DNA of 64,000 nt from Pseudomonas sp. Q2-TVG4-2 (GTDB lineage: Bacteria; Pseudomonadota; Gammaproteobacteria; Pseudomonadales; Pseudomonadaceae): assembly GCF_013620795.1 (NCBI RefSeq), contig NZ_LGLW01000005.1, forward strand, positions 62,001-126,000, in the 5' to 3' direction. The position numbers and the translations under genes are program-made. Positions 36,530 to 45,410 of the stretch are shown in pieces (the stretch's first letter is position 1; each line of letters begins with the position of its first letter). Below the pieces are notes generated by a model. It was not told the origin of the DNA and ran no database searches. It was given only the letters and a program-made list of their open reading frames with translations.

Positions 36530-38080
36530 TTAAAAGATGGCATGGGCCTCGCGTCGCGCCCCCACGAGCTGTCGATACAGCTGGTTGTAGGGTTCGATCG
36601 CGTGGCGCCAGAAAAATCCGCTGCTCATCGCGCGGCAGCGCATCGCACTGAGCAGTTGCGGCTTGTGATGCACCGCCAATGCGCGCTCCACGGCTCGGCG
36701 GTAGCTCTGCGCGGTGGCCTCGTCAAACAGGAAACCGGTCACGCCGTCGTCGATGCTGTCGGCAAGGCCTCCCGTGCGGTGGGCGATGGGCAGCGACGCG
36801 AAACGCTGGGCGTACATTTGGCTCAAGCCGCAGGGCTCGTAGCGGGATGGCATGAGGAGGAAGTCGCTGCCGGCGAACAACCGACGGGCATCGGTCTCGT
36901 TGAAGCCGATATGTGCACCGACTCGGCCGGGGAACCGTTCGGTCAGCCGCCGCACTTCGTCTTCGATATGCGAATCGCCCCGCCCGAGGATGGCCAGTTG
37001 GCCGCCGTGCGCGACAATCGTCTCAGCCACCTCGATGGTCAGGTCGATGCCTTTCTGGTGGGCCAGTCGAGATACCACGGCGAACAATGGGCCTTCGCTG
37101 TGCTCCAGATCGAACAGATCGCGCACATGGGCCGCGTTGGCCTGCTTGCCGGCCCATTCTCGAGGGCCGAACTTGCTGATGAGATGCGAGCACTGCTGCG
37201 GTTCCCAGCTCTCGTCAATTCCGTTCAACAGCCCGCTCAGCAGCCCCTGACGCGCTTTCATCGCGAGAAACCCTTCCATGCCGCAACCAAACTCGGGCGT
37301 GGTGATCTCTCGTGCATAGGTCGCGCTGACCGTGGTGACATGGTTGGCGTAGGCGATGCCGGCTTTGAGCAGCGACAGTGCGCCATAGAACTCCATTCGC
37401 TCCGGGCTGCAGGCTTCCTGTGGAATGCCCAGCGTCCGGCGCAGGCTCATGTCGATGTTGCCCTGGTAGGCCAGATTGTGAATGGTAAAGACGCTGGGCG
37501 TGCTCAACCCCCGCCAGCGCATGTACGCCGGCGTTAACCCGGTTGGCCAGTCGTGCGCATGGACAAGATCGGGGGCCCAGCAAATGCAGGCTGTGCCGGC
37601 GGCGATATCCGCTGCGGCCATACATAGGCGGGCGAAGCGCATCGGGTTGTCCGGCCAGTCGTTGCCCTGTGCATCGCCGTAAGGCAAGCCGTCGCGCTCA
37701 TAGAGCTCCGGGCAGATCAGCACGTAGATGATCAAGCCATCGGGCATGTCGAGGCGCCCGATTCGGCAAGGCGGTAAGTCGCCATGGGAAAGTACGCTGC
37801 CAACGATGCGGATCGGTTCTGCGCATTGCATCACCTGCGTATAACCGGGGATCAGCACGCGTACATCATGCAGATCACCCAGCGCGCGGGGCAGGGCAGC
37901 CGAGACATCGGCGAGCCCGCCTGTCTTGACCAGATCGGTAAGTTCCGAGGTTACGAAGAGAATTTTCTTCTTGTCATCCTGACTGCTACGAAGCTGCAAT
38001 ACCGGACGCTCGCTAGGCGTCCTCAAATGCTCGGTTGCATTGAATCGGACAGACGGGGTGTTCACTGCAGCAATACTCAT
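36530..38080 (-). CDS. glgA: Glycogen synthase GlgA (GT5)
   Basis: The 516-residue GT5 glycosyltransferase elongates alpha-1,4-glucan from a nucleotide sugar, usually ADP-glucose in bacteria. The donor-binding KTGGLADVSAALPRAL lies near residue 52, after an N-terminal extension of about 45 residues rich in polar residues. HAHDWPTGLTPAYM, FTIHNLAYQG and the C-terminal PSRYEPCGLSQMYA and TGGLADSIDDG motifs are intact. The start at 38080 (MSIAAVNTPSVRFN) is the first plausible ATG; the upstream open frame has no similarity. No glgC is in the window, so the donor source is unclear. It heads the minus-strand trehalose operon, and its promoter lies in 38081-38380. Confidence 0.94.
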   Translation of the reverse strand: MSIAAVNTPSVRFNATEHLRTPSERPVLQLRSSQDDKKKILFVTSELTDLVKTGGLADVSAALPRALGDLHDVRVLIPGYTQVMQCAEPIRIVGSVLSHGDLPPCRIGRLDMPDGLIIYVLICPELYERDGLPYGDAQGNDWPDNPMRFARLCMAAADIAAGTACICWAPDLVHAHDWPTGLTPAYMRWRGLSTPSVFTIHNLAYQGNIDMSLRRTLGIPQEACSPERMEFYGALSLLKAGIAYANHVTTVSATYAREITTPEFGCGMEGFLAMKARQGLLSGLLNGIDESWEPQQCSHLISKFGPREWAGKQANAAHVRDLFDLEHSEGPLFAVVSRLAHQKGIDLTIEVAETIVAHGGQLAILGRGDSHIEDEVRRLTERFPGRVGAHIGFNETDARRLFAGSDFLLMPSRYEPCGLSQMYAQRFASLPIAHRTGGLADSIDDGVTGFLFDEATAQSYRRAVERALAVHHKPQLLSAMRCRAMSSGFFWRHAIEPYNQLYRQLVGARREAHAIF

Positions 38081-38283
38081 AAGCACATTCCCCAAATAAC
38101 CGGCTTCTGCGCCAAGGCCGGTTACAAGCACGTTTGTCTCCACACCGCAACCCCATCGGGAAGCTGCAAACCATGAGTACGGCAAGAGTGATTTTTGTTG
38201 TTGTAGTCACTTATTTCGCGGGATAGAGCCATCAGGCCCTACCTTGAAAAAAGACCGGCGCGCTGTGAATTAGTTCTCAGTTT

Positions 38284-38297
38284 TTGATCAAGGTCAT
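38284..38297 (+). promoter_or_regulatory. Anr/Fnr-like box between glgA and the cinA-like gene
   Basis: TTGATCAAGGTCAT fits the Anr pattern TTGAY-N4-RTCAA with one mismatch at the last base. It lies about 84 bp before the cinA-like start and 200 bp before glgA, in the 300-bp divergent promoter region 38081-38380, which has no gene. Such boxes occur by chance, so support is modest. Confidence 0.3.
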
Positions 38298-38303
38298 TGC
38301 GCG

Positions 38304-38331
38304 GAACTTTGCGGACCAAGCCCGGTTCCGA
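38304..38331 (+). promoter_or_regulatory. AlgU-like promoter for the cinA-like gene
   Basis: GAACTT (38304-38309, preceded by G as GGAACTT) is followed after 17 bases by TCCGA (38327-38331). The AlgU/RpoE consensus is GAACTT, 16-17 bases, TCTGA. The start codon of the cinA-like gene is 49 bp further, giving a leader of about 43 bases. The spacing is the same as in the candidate before glgE. Confidence 0.5.
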
Positions 38332-38380
38332 AAATTGACTCAACCTGCACGTTTTTTTCGCTGTTTTCGGAGTCAAAACC

Positions 38381-38881
38381 ATGCATGACCTTGCTGAAAT
38401 CGTGCGCTTTCTAAGCGACAAGAAAATGAAGCTAACCACCGCCGAATCCTGCACCTGTGGCCTGATGGCTTCGTTGCTAGGCGATATTCCAGGTTGTGGT
38501 CGGGTACTCGACAGCGGGTTTGTGGTGTACTCGCCGAAAGCAAAAAACCGGTTGCTTCATGTCAGTTTCGAAACCATCGAATCCTTTGGCCTGACCAGCG
38601 AAGAAGTCGCCACCGAGATGGCCATCGGTGCACTGAATGCCAGTGTTGCGGACATCGCAATCGCCAACACCGGGGTTGCCGACGACAGCGAGGAGGATCC
38701 GGGCGGAACCCAGTGCTACGCGTTCGCCTTGATGCAGGGCGAACGCCAGGTAAGCATCAGCGAGACGGTGCAGTTCGAGGGTGATCGGGTGGAAATTCGC
38801 AAACAGGCCGCGCGCTACGGGCTCGAGCAGTTACCGAACCGATACGAGCAGTTGTTGCGCAAGCTGAACGAGCACGACTGA
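38381..38881 (+). CDS. CinA C-terminal domain family protein (PncC-like)
   Basis: The 166-residue protein equals the stand-alone CinA/PncC domain, which hydrolyses nicotinamide mononucleotide to nicotinate mononucleotide in characterised members. It shows KLTTAESCTCGLMASLL, then VLDSGFVVYSPKAKNRLL, and ANTGVADDSEEDPGGTQCYAF. In typical PncC the first motif is ESCTGG; here the first Gly is Cys, which could alter activity. Amidase function is therefore likely but not certain. The ATG at 38381 matches the family start; its SD is weak (CGGAG 17 bases upstream). The gene stands alone, divergent from glgA and convergent with the MscS gene. Confidence 0.85.
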   Translation: MHDLAEIVRFLSDKKMKLTTAESCTCGLMASLLGDIPGCGRVLDSGFVVYSPKAKNRLLHVSFETIESFGLTSEEVATEMAIGALNASVADIAIANTGVADDSEEDPGGTQCYAFALMQGERQVSISETVQFEGDRVEIRKQAARYGLEQLPNRYEQLLRKLNEHD

Positions 38882-38974
38882 ACGACAAAGGCTCCTGAAC
38901 CGCGTACCGAAAGACAGCGGTCGGCTGCTCAGCGCGCCAAATTCAGCTGAGCGCTAGCGCGCGCGTCAGTACGA

Positions 38975-40135
38975 TCAGACCGGCGGCTGGCGCTCTGGCT
39001 CCACATGGTCCGGTACGGTTTTGTCGATGCTTGGCTTCTGCCCAACGCTCAGGTCCGCGCGCAACTGTGGCAGGCACTGCGGGTATTGCCGCTGAATGAA
39101 CCCGATTAGGCTTTCGCGCACATGGCAGCGCAGATCCCAGTTGCGCGACGAATCCGGGGAGCTGACGAGGACGCGCAGCTGGATGGATTTCTCGCTGGTT
39201 TCCGTCACCTGCAACACGATGACCCGGCCGTCCCAGAGCTCCGGTACGTCGTGGCAGAGCCTGCGCAGCTCTTCGCGCACCGGCTCCAGCGGCAACGAGT
39301 AGTCGACCCAGAAAAAAACCGAGCCGATGATGCTGGAGTTGCGCCGTGTCCAGTTCTGGAATGGTTTTTCGATGAAGTACTGCAACGGCACCACCAACCG
39401 CCGGTCATCCCAGATGCGCACAATGACGTAGGTGCCGGTGATTTCCTCGATACGGCCCCATTCGTTCTCGACGATTACCACGTCATCCAGGCGGATAGGT
39501 TGGGTAATCGCAATCTGAATGCCGGCAATGAGATTAGCGAGCACGGGACGAGCAGCGAAACCAACGGCCAGGCCGGCGAGTCCCGCTGAGGCGAGCAGGC
39601 TGGCACCGAACTGGCGGGCCGCCGGGAAGGTCATCAGCATGCCGGCAACGCCGATCACCAGAACGAAGAAGCCCAGCGTACGCAGCAGCACCCGCGATTG
39701 GGTCTGGATCTGCCGGGCACGCAGGTTGTCGATGATGTCTACAGGGTTCTTCAGCCGTACCGCATGTTCGACACCGCGCAGCAGGCGCAGTGCCAGCCAG
39801 GTGAAACAGCCGATGATCAAAAGGGTGGTGATACGCCGGCCCATCCCGATCAATGCGAGCTCGTCGCTGGCCGCCGCAAGCACGGCCTGCAGGCCGAGCA
39901 GCGGCAGCAATACCCGAATGGGTTTTTCCAGCTGTTCGGATACGGCCTTGGTGAGAAGAAAACCGCGGCCCAGCCGTAGCATCACCGCCGTCAGCACCCG
40001 GCTGAACACGCTCAGCAGCACCACGACGAAGGCTGCTGCCAGCAGCGTGCGCAATGCGGGCTCGGTTATGTAGCGCTCCCATTGCAGGAGAGAATCAAAG
40101 GTTTCGATACGCCAACTCCGCGTTGATGACTGCAT
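38975..40135 (-). CDS. MscS family mechanosensitive ion channel protein
   Basis: The 386-residue inner membrane protein has about four N-terminal hydrophobic segments (LRTLLAAAFVVVLLSVFS near residue 28). The pore-lining helix with Gly/Ala pattern follows (ASLLASAGLAGLAVGFAARP near residue 185), then the beta domain (IAITQPIRLDDVVIVENEWG, then DDRRLVVPLQYFIEKPFQNW). It would release solutes on hypo-osmotic shock, complementing trehalose accumulation by the neighbouring genes; that link is inference. The C-terminus is short and charged. The ATG at 40135 is the only good start, with a weak SD. It is convergent with the cinA-like gene. Confidence 0.9.
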   Translation of the reverse strand: MQSSTRSWRIETFDSLLQWERYITEPALRTLLAAAFVVVLLSVFSRVLTAVMLRLGRGFLLTKAVSEQLEKPIRVLLPLLGLQAVLAAASDELALIGMGRRITTLLIIGCFTWLALRLLRGVEHAVRLKNPVDIIDNLRARQIQTQSRVLLRTLGFFVLVIGVAGMLMTFPAARQFGASLLASAGLAGLAVGFAARPVLANLIAGIQIAITQPIRLDDVVIVENEWGRIEEITGTYVIVRIWDDRRLVVPLQYFIEKPFQNWTRRNSSIIGSVFFWVDYSLPLEPVREELRRLCHDVPELWDGRVIVLQVTETSEKSIQLRVLVSSPDSSRNWDLRCHVRESLIGFIQRQYPQCLPQLRADLSVGQKPSIDKTVPDHVEPERQPPV

Positions 40136-40272
40136 CAGATGACTGATCGCGGCTTTGCAAGTTCATGCCAGAGGTGCTGTCAGTCGGATACGCGGAACTC
40201 CCACGTGCAGTCCGTTTCACATTAACAAGAGGTGTGAACCTGATCGCTATCCAAAACGATGGGAGAGACGAC

Positions 40273-40803
40273 ATGCAAAGTGCACAAACCGGAAATGATG
40301 TCCGCGTCGAACGCTTGATCGAATGGTTGCGTGATGCTCACGCAATGGAAGCCCAGGCTGAGTCCATGCTCAGCAAGCAGGCCAGCCGCATCGAGCACTA
40401 TCCCGAGCTGAAGGCACGTATCGAGCAACACATCACCGAAACCCAGAACCAGGCCAAGCTGATCGAAACCTGCTTGCAGCGGTACGACAAGTCCTATTCG
40501 GGCTTCAAGGACCTAGGCGGCAAAATGATGGCGATGGGGCAGGCCATGGGCGGTATGACGGTCAATGACGAAATCATCAAAGGCGCGCAGATGGGCTACG
40601 TCTTCGAGAACCTGGAGATCGCCTCCTACGAAATCCTGATCGCCGCTGCCAAAGCCGTTGGCGATACACAGACCGAGGAAATCTGCACTCGCATTCTGGC
40701 TGAAGAAGTTGCGATGGCCGATTGGCTGCGCAGCCATCTGGCGGAATTGACTCAAGCCTATCTGACCCGTGCGCAAGCGCCAAACACCGAGGCCAAGCGC
40801 TGA
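40273..40803 (+). CDS. Ferritin-like DUF892 protein (YciE/YciF family)
   Basis: The 176-residue all-helical protein matches the YciE/YciF ferritin-like family: RLIEWLRDAHAMEAQAESML, HITETQNQAKLIETCL, and YEILIAAAKAVGDTQTEEIC with ILAEEVAMADWLRSH. The E...H/E-x-x-E pattern in the helices suggests a di-iron or metal site. YciF-type proteins are induced by stress in enterobacteria; the biochemical role is unknown. The ATG at 40273 has GGGAGAG upstream; an in-frame ATG at 40165 adds 36 unlike residues. The 137 bp before it are shared with the divergent MscS gene. Confidence 0.88.
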   Translation: MQSAQTGNDVRVERLIEWLRDAHAMEAQAESMLSKQASRIEHYPELKARIEQHITETQNQAKLIETCLQRYDKSYSGFKDLGGKMMAMGQAMGGMTVNDEIIKGAQMGYVFENLEIASYEILIAAAKAVGDTQTEEICTRILAEEVAMADWLRSHLAELTQAYLTRAQAPNTEAKR

Positions 40804-40836
40804 GAAGAGCAGCCGTTGGCCGAGCGGCAGCGTGGG

Positions 40837-41118
40837 CTACCGTTCGGCCACTTTTGCCGGGAGCGAGTCGTTCATCAGACCACCACGAGTCGCGTAAAGC
40901 TCGAAACGCAACTCCTGGGCGAGCCGTACGAGGTTGGCTGCATCGCGACATTGATCATCGGTGATGCCGAACACGGTCAGCTCCTCGCCATCCAGGTGTT
41001 CTTCGTAGAGTCGGACGGTGACGCGGCTGTCTTCCTGGGCGTGACAATCGCAGCGGAACGGATGAAGGTAATTGCGGAGGATGTTCTCTATCGTCAGCAG
41101 AGGTAGACGTGAAGCCAT
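40837..41118 (-). CDS. DUF1652 family small protein
   Basis: The 93-residue protein fits DUF1652, a family largely limited to pseudomonads: LTIENILRNYLHPFRCDC near the N-terminus, a central acidic strand region (RLYEEHLDGEELTVFGI) and RLAQELRFELYATRGG. The function is unknown. The ATG at 41116-41118 has a strong AGGAGG seven to eight bases upstream, which decides against the much longer open frame reaching 41685, an antisense shadow of ligD. It is convergent with the DUF892 gene. The 273 bp between its start and ligD show no other gene. Confidence 0.82.
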   Translation of the reverse strand: MASRLPLLTIENILRNYLHPFRCDCHAQEDSRVTVRLYEEHLDGEELTVFGITDDQCRDAANLVRLAQELRFELYATRGGLMNDSLPAKVAER

Positions 41119-41391
41119 GATCCTTCCTCCTATCGTATGTCCAGATTCAGCGAGATGTCTCGCAGCCAGATGCGGCAGCTTTACACTCGCGGCATCTCTC
41201 AACGCTAGCAGGACCTGCCTCGTTGTAAATACCGTTTTGCCACCGCTCGGCAGAAGGCCGCCCGCGCCGTAAACCCTCGCCGCTGCGCCTGCCAAAGGGC
41301 TTCGGTGCGCTGGGGAGGCGATTCCAGCCCGCCCACGGGCTTCGCCGGCTCGCTTGATTAGAACCCGCTCGCGCACCACGGAGGCTGTGCC

Positions 41392-43944
41392 ATGGCGCTT
41401 GACGAATACAACCGAAAGCGTGATTTCGCCGCAACCCCCGAACCTGGTGGCGAGGCGAAGGCGGCCCGCAAACGCGGGGAACGGCAAGTGTTGCAGTACT
41501 GCATCCAGAAGCACGACGCAACAAGGTTGCACTATGATTTCCGCCTCGAACTCGACGGCACGCTGAAGAGCTGGGCGGTCCCCAAGGGACCTTCGCTGGA
41601 CCCCAAGTCGCGCCGGCTCGCAGTACACGTCGAAGACCATCCGCTGGAGTATGCCACCTTCGAAGGTACCATCCCGGCCGGCCATTACGGCGCGGGTGAT
41701 GTGATCGTCTGGGATCGCGGCATCTGGATTCCGCAGGGCGATCCGCAGGAAGGTTATCGCAAGGGCAAGCTCAAATTCGCTCTGGAAGGCGAAAAGCTAA
41801 GCGGCACGTGGAATCTGGTGCGCACTCGCATGGAGGGCGGCAACGAGCAGTGGTTTCTGATCAAGTCCAACGACGAAGCCGCGCGGCCCGAGCAGGAGTA
41901 CGACATCGTCACGGAACAACCCGACAGCGTGCTCAACGATCGCACGCTGATTCCCCGCAAGCGCGGCAAGGCGAAACTCGAAGTCGATGCCAAGCCGGTC
42001 AAGACGCCCGCCGCACGCAGCCGCAAGAAAGAGGCGTCGGCCACGCTTTCCGGGGCCAAACCCGCGCCGCTGCCCGAGAGCATCAAACCGCAGCTAGCGA
42101 CCCTGGTCGAGTCGGTGCCCGACGGAGATTGGCGCTATGAGGTCAAGTTCGACGGCTACCGGATCATGGCGAGAATCGATTCAGGCAAGGTGCAGCTATT
42201 CACCCGCAACGGTCATGACTGGACGGCCAAAATGCCGCAGCAAGCCGAAGCGCTGGCCGCGCTCGGGCTGGAGTCCGCCTGGCTCGACGGCGAGGTGGTA
42301 GTGCCGAACGAGGAGGGCACCCCCGACTTTCAAGCGCTCCAAAACGCGTTCGAAATCGGGCGCAGTGGCACCATCGTCTATTACCTGTTCGATCTGCCGT
42401 ATCTGAACGGCCTAGATTTGCGGCAAGTCCCGTTGGAAGAACGCCGCGCTGCGCTGGGCCAATTGTTGGAGAGCAACGACAATGAGCTGCTGCGCTTTTC
42501 CGCCGATTTCACCGAGCACCCGGAAAGCGTTCTGGAAAGCGCCTGCCAGATGAAGCTCGAGGGATTGATCGGTAAGCGCGCAGGCAGCACCTATGTATCC
42601 AAACGCAGCAATAGCTGGGTGAAGATCAAGTGCAAGAACCGTCAGGAGTTCATCATTGTCGGTTTCACAGATCCAAAGGGTACGCGCACCGGTTTCGGCG
42701 CCTTGCTGCTGGGCCTGCACAACGATAAGGGTGAACTGCATTACGCCGGCAAGGTTGGCACCGGCTTCAACCAGGCGACGCTGAAAAGCCTGCATGCCAA
42801 GCTAAAATCGCTGAAGGTCGACAAGAGCCCGCTGGCTAAGGCACCACCCGCTGCGGATGTTCGAGGGGCGCATTGGCTCAAGCCGGAACTGATGTGCGAA
42901 GTTGCCTTCGCCGAAATGACCCGACAGGGCGTGATCCGCCATTCGGTGTTTCATGGGCTGCGTTCCGACAAGCCCGCCCAAGCGATTACCCACGAGCGCC
43001 CCGGCAAAGCGGCCAATGGCTCGACCAAGCCCACGGCCAGCGCAGCGAACAGTCTCGGGGGCAAGATCAAGATCTCCAATCCGGAGCGCATCATCGACAA
43101 ATCCATCGGCGCCACGAAGATGGAGCTGGCCCGTTTCTACGCCGAAGTGGCGCCTTGGGCCTTACCGCACCTGCGTCACCGGCCACTGGCGCTGGTGCGC
43201 GCGCCGGAAGGCATCGATGGCGAGCTGTTCTTCCAAAAACACACCGAGAAGCTGAGCATCCCGCACATTACCCAGCTGGACACTGCATTGTTTCCGAAAC
43301 ATGCCGCGCTGATGACCATCGACACGGCGGAAGCGCTGGTCAGCGCAGCCCAGATGGGCACCATCGAGCTACACACCTGGAATGCGGTGGCGCCGGTGCT
43401 CGACCATCCAGACCGCTTTGTACTAGACCTCGACCCGGATCCAGCGCTGCCATGGAAACGCATGATCGAAGCGACCCAGCTTACCCAGACCCTGCTCGAT
43501 GAGATCGGCTTGCAATCGTTCCTCAAGACCAGCGGCGGCAAAGGGTTGCACATTCTGGTGCCGCTTGAGCCAATCCATAGCTGGCACGAGGTGAAGGCGT
43601 TCAGCCAGGCCATTGCGCAATACATGGCGAAGCTTCTGCCGCAGCATTTCTCGGCAGTAAGCGGCCCAAAGAACCGCGTTGGACGCATCTTCATCGATTA
43701 CCTGCGAAACAGCCAGGGAGCCAGCACCGTTGCGGCTTACTCAGTGCGGGCCCGCGAAGGGCTTGGCGTGTCGGTGCCGATTCATCGTGATGAGCTGGCC
43801 GACCTCAAAGGCGCCAATCTCTGGACCATTCGCAATCTCATCCCACGCCTGGAAGAGCAGGGCGGTGACGACCCGTGGTCCGGCATTGAGGAGACGGGGC
43901 AAACGATCACAGCGGACATGCGCGAGCGATTAGGGATGAAGTGA
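41392..43944 (+). CDS. ligD: Multifunctional DNA ligase LigD (phosphoesterase-ligase-polymerase)
   Basis: The 850-residue NHEJ enzyme processes, fills and seals DNA ends with Ku. Residues about 10-180 are the 3'-phosphoesterase domain (HDATRLHYDFRLELDG, later PAGHYGAGDVIVWD). Residues about 225-530 are the ATP-dependent ligase with the nucleotidyl lysine in VKFDGYRIM (about 251), then WLDGEVVVPNEEG and VKIKCKNRQEFIIVGF. Residues about 560-850 are the polymerase (DLDPDP about 679, TSGGKGLHILVP, GASTVAAYSVRAREG). This domain order is the Pseudomonas type. The ATG has GGAGG upstream. It lies 37 kb from ku, while a second polymerase-only paralogue sits next to ku. Confidence 0.96.
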   Translation: MALDEYNRKRDFAATPEPGGEAKAARKRGERQVLQYCIQKHDATRLHYDFRLELDGTLKSWAVPKGPSLDPKSRRLAVHVEDHPLEYATFEGTIPAGHYGAGDVIVWDRGIWIPQGDPQEGYRKGKLKFALEGEKLSGTWNLVRTRMEGGNEQWFLIKSNDEAARPEQEYDIVTEQPDSVLNDRTLIPRKRGKAKLEVDAKPVKTPAARSRKKEASATLSGAKPAPLPESIKPQLATLVESVPDGDWRYEVKFDGYRIMARIDSGKVQLFTRNGHDWTAKMPQQAEALAALGLESAWLDGEVVVPNEEGTPDFQALQNAFEIGRSGTIVYYLFDLPYLNGLDLRQVPLEERRAALGQLLESNDNELLRFSADFTEHPESVLESACQMKLEGLIGKRAGSTYVSKRSNSWVKIKCKNRQEFIIVGFTDPKGTRTGFGALLLGLHNDKGELHYAGKVGTGFNQATLKSLHAKLKSLKVDKSPLAKAPPAADVRGAHWLKPELMCEVAFAEMTRQGVIRHSVFHGLRSDKPAQAITHERPGKAANGSTKPTASAANSLGGKIKISNPERIIDKSIGATKMELARFYAEVAPWALPHLRHRPLALVRAPEGIDGELFFQKHTEKLSIPHITQLDTALFPKHAALMTIDTAEALVSAAQMGTIELHTWNAVAPVLDHPDRFVLDLDPDPALPWKRMIEATQLTQTLLDEIGLQSFLKTSGGKGLHILVPLEPIHSWHEVKAFSQAIAQYMAKLLPQHFSAVSGPKNRVGRIFIDYLRNSQGASTVAAYSVRAREGLGVSVPIHRDELADLKGANLWTIRNLIPRLEEQGGDDPWSGIEETGQTITADMRERLGMK

Positions 43945-44191
43945 TCCGTATAGCCAGCTTGCGGATCGTTTCGCTGCGTTATAAAACGAGGCCGCAACAC
44001 CGCCTCTGACTTTTAGCCACCTGATCCCGTCTTGACGTCCAAGCAGTACAGCTAGGACACGGCCAGCGTCGATAGAAGATCATGTCCCGATAGCATGCTC
44101 GGCTATGGCGATACCTGAGTTAATCTCAGCTTTAAGCAATCCAGATATTTTATATTAGGGAAGAGGCGGCAGCCTGTGGTTCCACAGTAGC

Positions 44192-44965
44192 TTAAATCGA
44201 ATATCGATCAGACTGAGCCGGTCTATCTGGCGCTTCGACCAGCCAACCACGAACACCGTATCTTTTATGCAGCTTCTGCACGATCCTAGATGCTTCGATT
44301 TTATTAGGATAACTCCCAAGCGAGAGCGAATACTTACCGCGGCGGAGCACACGCAAGCCCATATATCGCACTGCTCTAAAAATAGCCTGCCGCGTTGAAT
44401 CGTCGATATTTATCTCTATCATCCATGATCCACGCTGCCGGTCTTCCAGAACCTCTGAAGCTATTTCGAGAGACGAGGCAGGTGGCGTTACGCTTTGTAC
44501 ATGCCTTCTTTTCCACAAGAAAAATACGAGCAAAGAAGCTATCAGCGCACCTAGTACGATCCAATCCGCAGCGGGTACGGGGCGTTTCAGGCTCTGGTTA
44601 AATTTCTTTAGCGACTCACCTAGCTGTCTAGGAGAGAACGTCCCTATGCGGTTGTTATCCTTTGACGTAGCCGTTTCGTTCTCCGCAGAGACCGAAAAAC
44701 GATCAGCGACAGACGAATCAATAGCCGGCGAATATAGCCCCGTCGTTTTCATTTTCGTTTCTGTGCCAAATCCGGCGCCATAAGCGGCGGCTGGCTTAGC
44801 TTGGTTCGTGACTTTTTTCAGGGCGTCTACGGTTGGACCGGAGCTCACGGAGTTTTCCTGAGCAATAGCGGTTACAGGACAGGACGAGTCGGCAGAAATC
44901 TGGGCCAGCGCGATCCACTGTCCAACCACAACGAGAGCCAAAACAATTACAAACAGCTTCATCAT
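44192..44965 (-). CDS. Hypothetical membrane protein with a SPOR-like C-terminus
   Basis: The 257-residue protein has an N-terminal signal or anchor (MKLFVIVLALVVVGQWIALA), a Ser/Lys-rich region, one transmembrane helix near residues 132-149 (DWIVLGALIASLLVFFLW) followed by KRRH. The last 75 residues contain YSLSLGSYPNKIEASRIVQK and YGVRGWLVE. The G-S-Y.....A..I...L pattern resembles SPOR domains that bind denuded peptidoglycan, but I cannot prove it by eye. Function is unknown. The gene is visibly AT-richer than its neighbours and has no clear SD, which suggests horizontal acquisition. A CTGTGG-TT-CCACAG hairpin (44174-44187) lies just past its stop. Confidence 0.6.
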   Translation of the reverse strand: MMKLFVIVLALVVVGQWIALAQISADSSCPVTAIAQENSVSSGPTVDALKKVTNQAKPAAAYGAGFGTETKMKTTGLYSPAIDSSVADRFSVSAENETATSKDNNRIGTFSPRQLGESLKKFNQSLKRPVPAADWIVLGALIASLLVFFLWKRRHVQSVTPPASSLEIASEVLEDRQRGSWMIEINIDDSTRQAIFRAVRYMGLRVLRRGKYSLSLGSYPNKIEASRIVQKLHKRYGVRGWLVEAPDRPAQSDRYSI

Positions 44966-45410
44966 AATTGCTACTAGCGAAGGGGGATTTGTTGCCTCTA
45001 GGCGAGGCTTTCATGAAGCGTAGCAGAGCTGTTGGAGGCCGCCCAGGCATGGCATATAAATGACGTCAAGTATTAGACGCACGGTCCTGACCGGCTGGTC
45101 ACCGGCGAGCTAGAGCAGCACAGATTACTTAGGGCTTCGTGCCGTTGCGGTTTCTACCTCAATTCGGGTAATAAGGAACGGCTTGGAAGCTAACCGTCGA
45201 TTTTTAGTATCACTAGAAATCTTGATGTCTCCGGTTCCGAGTAGCACTTCGGATAGGGTCCTAACGGTCGCGAGAGCTGAATGCCTCTGTTAGTTCAGCT
45301 AATGGATAGGCGGCGGTCTTTTTCTGTAGAGTTTCCAGACTCATTCCGGTAGCCATTTCCCGCGGCTTGCAGGCATTGCGCCCGCGGTTGCCCCTGACAG
45401 GAACTCGCCC
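44966..45410. other. AT-richer non-coding gap upstream of iorAB
   Basis: No gene longer than about 20 codons with a ribosome binding site is seen in these 445 bp. Base composition is AT-richer than the genome average for the window, continuous with the SPOR-like gene and the 43945-44191 spacer. CCGCGG occurs twice (45359-45364 and 45381-45386) shortly before iorA. The iorAB promoter should be here, but no clear boxes were found. Confidence 0.4.

Noticed and set aside
40196-40223. AlgU-like promoter before the DUF892 gene (GAACTC, 16 bases, TCACA)
   Set aside because: Two boxes with mismatches in both elements; too weak to list as a feature.
40837-41685. A 282-codon minus-strand gene overlapping the start of ligD
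   Set aside because: Only the last 93 codons match a family (DUF1652) and these have their own AGGAGG and ATG; the rest is antisense to ligD and its leader.
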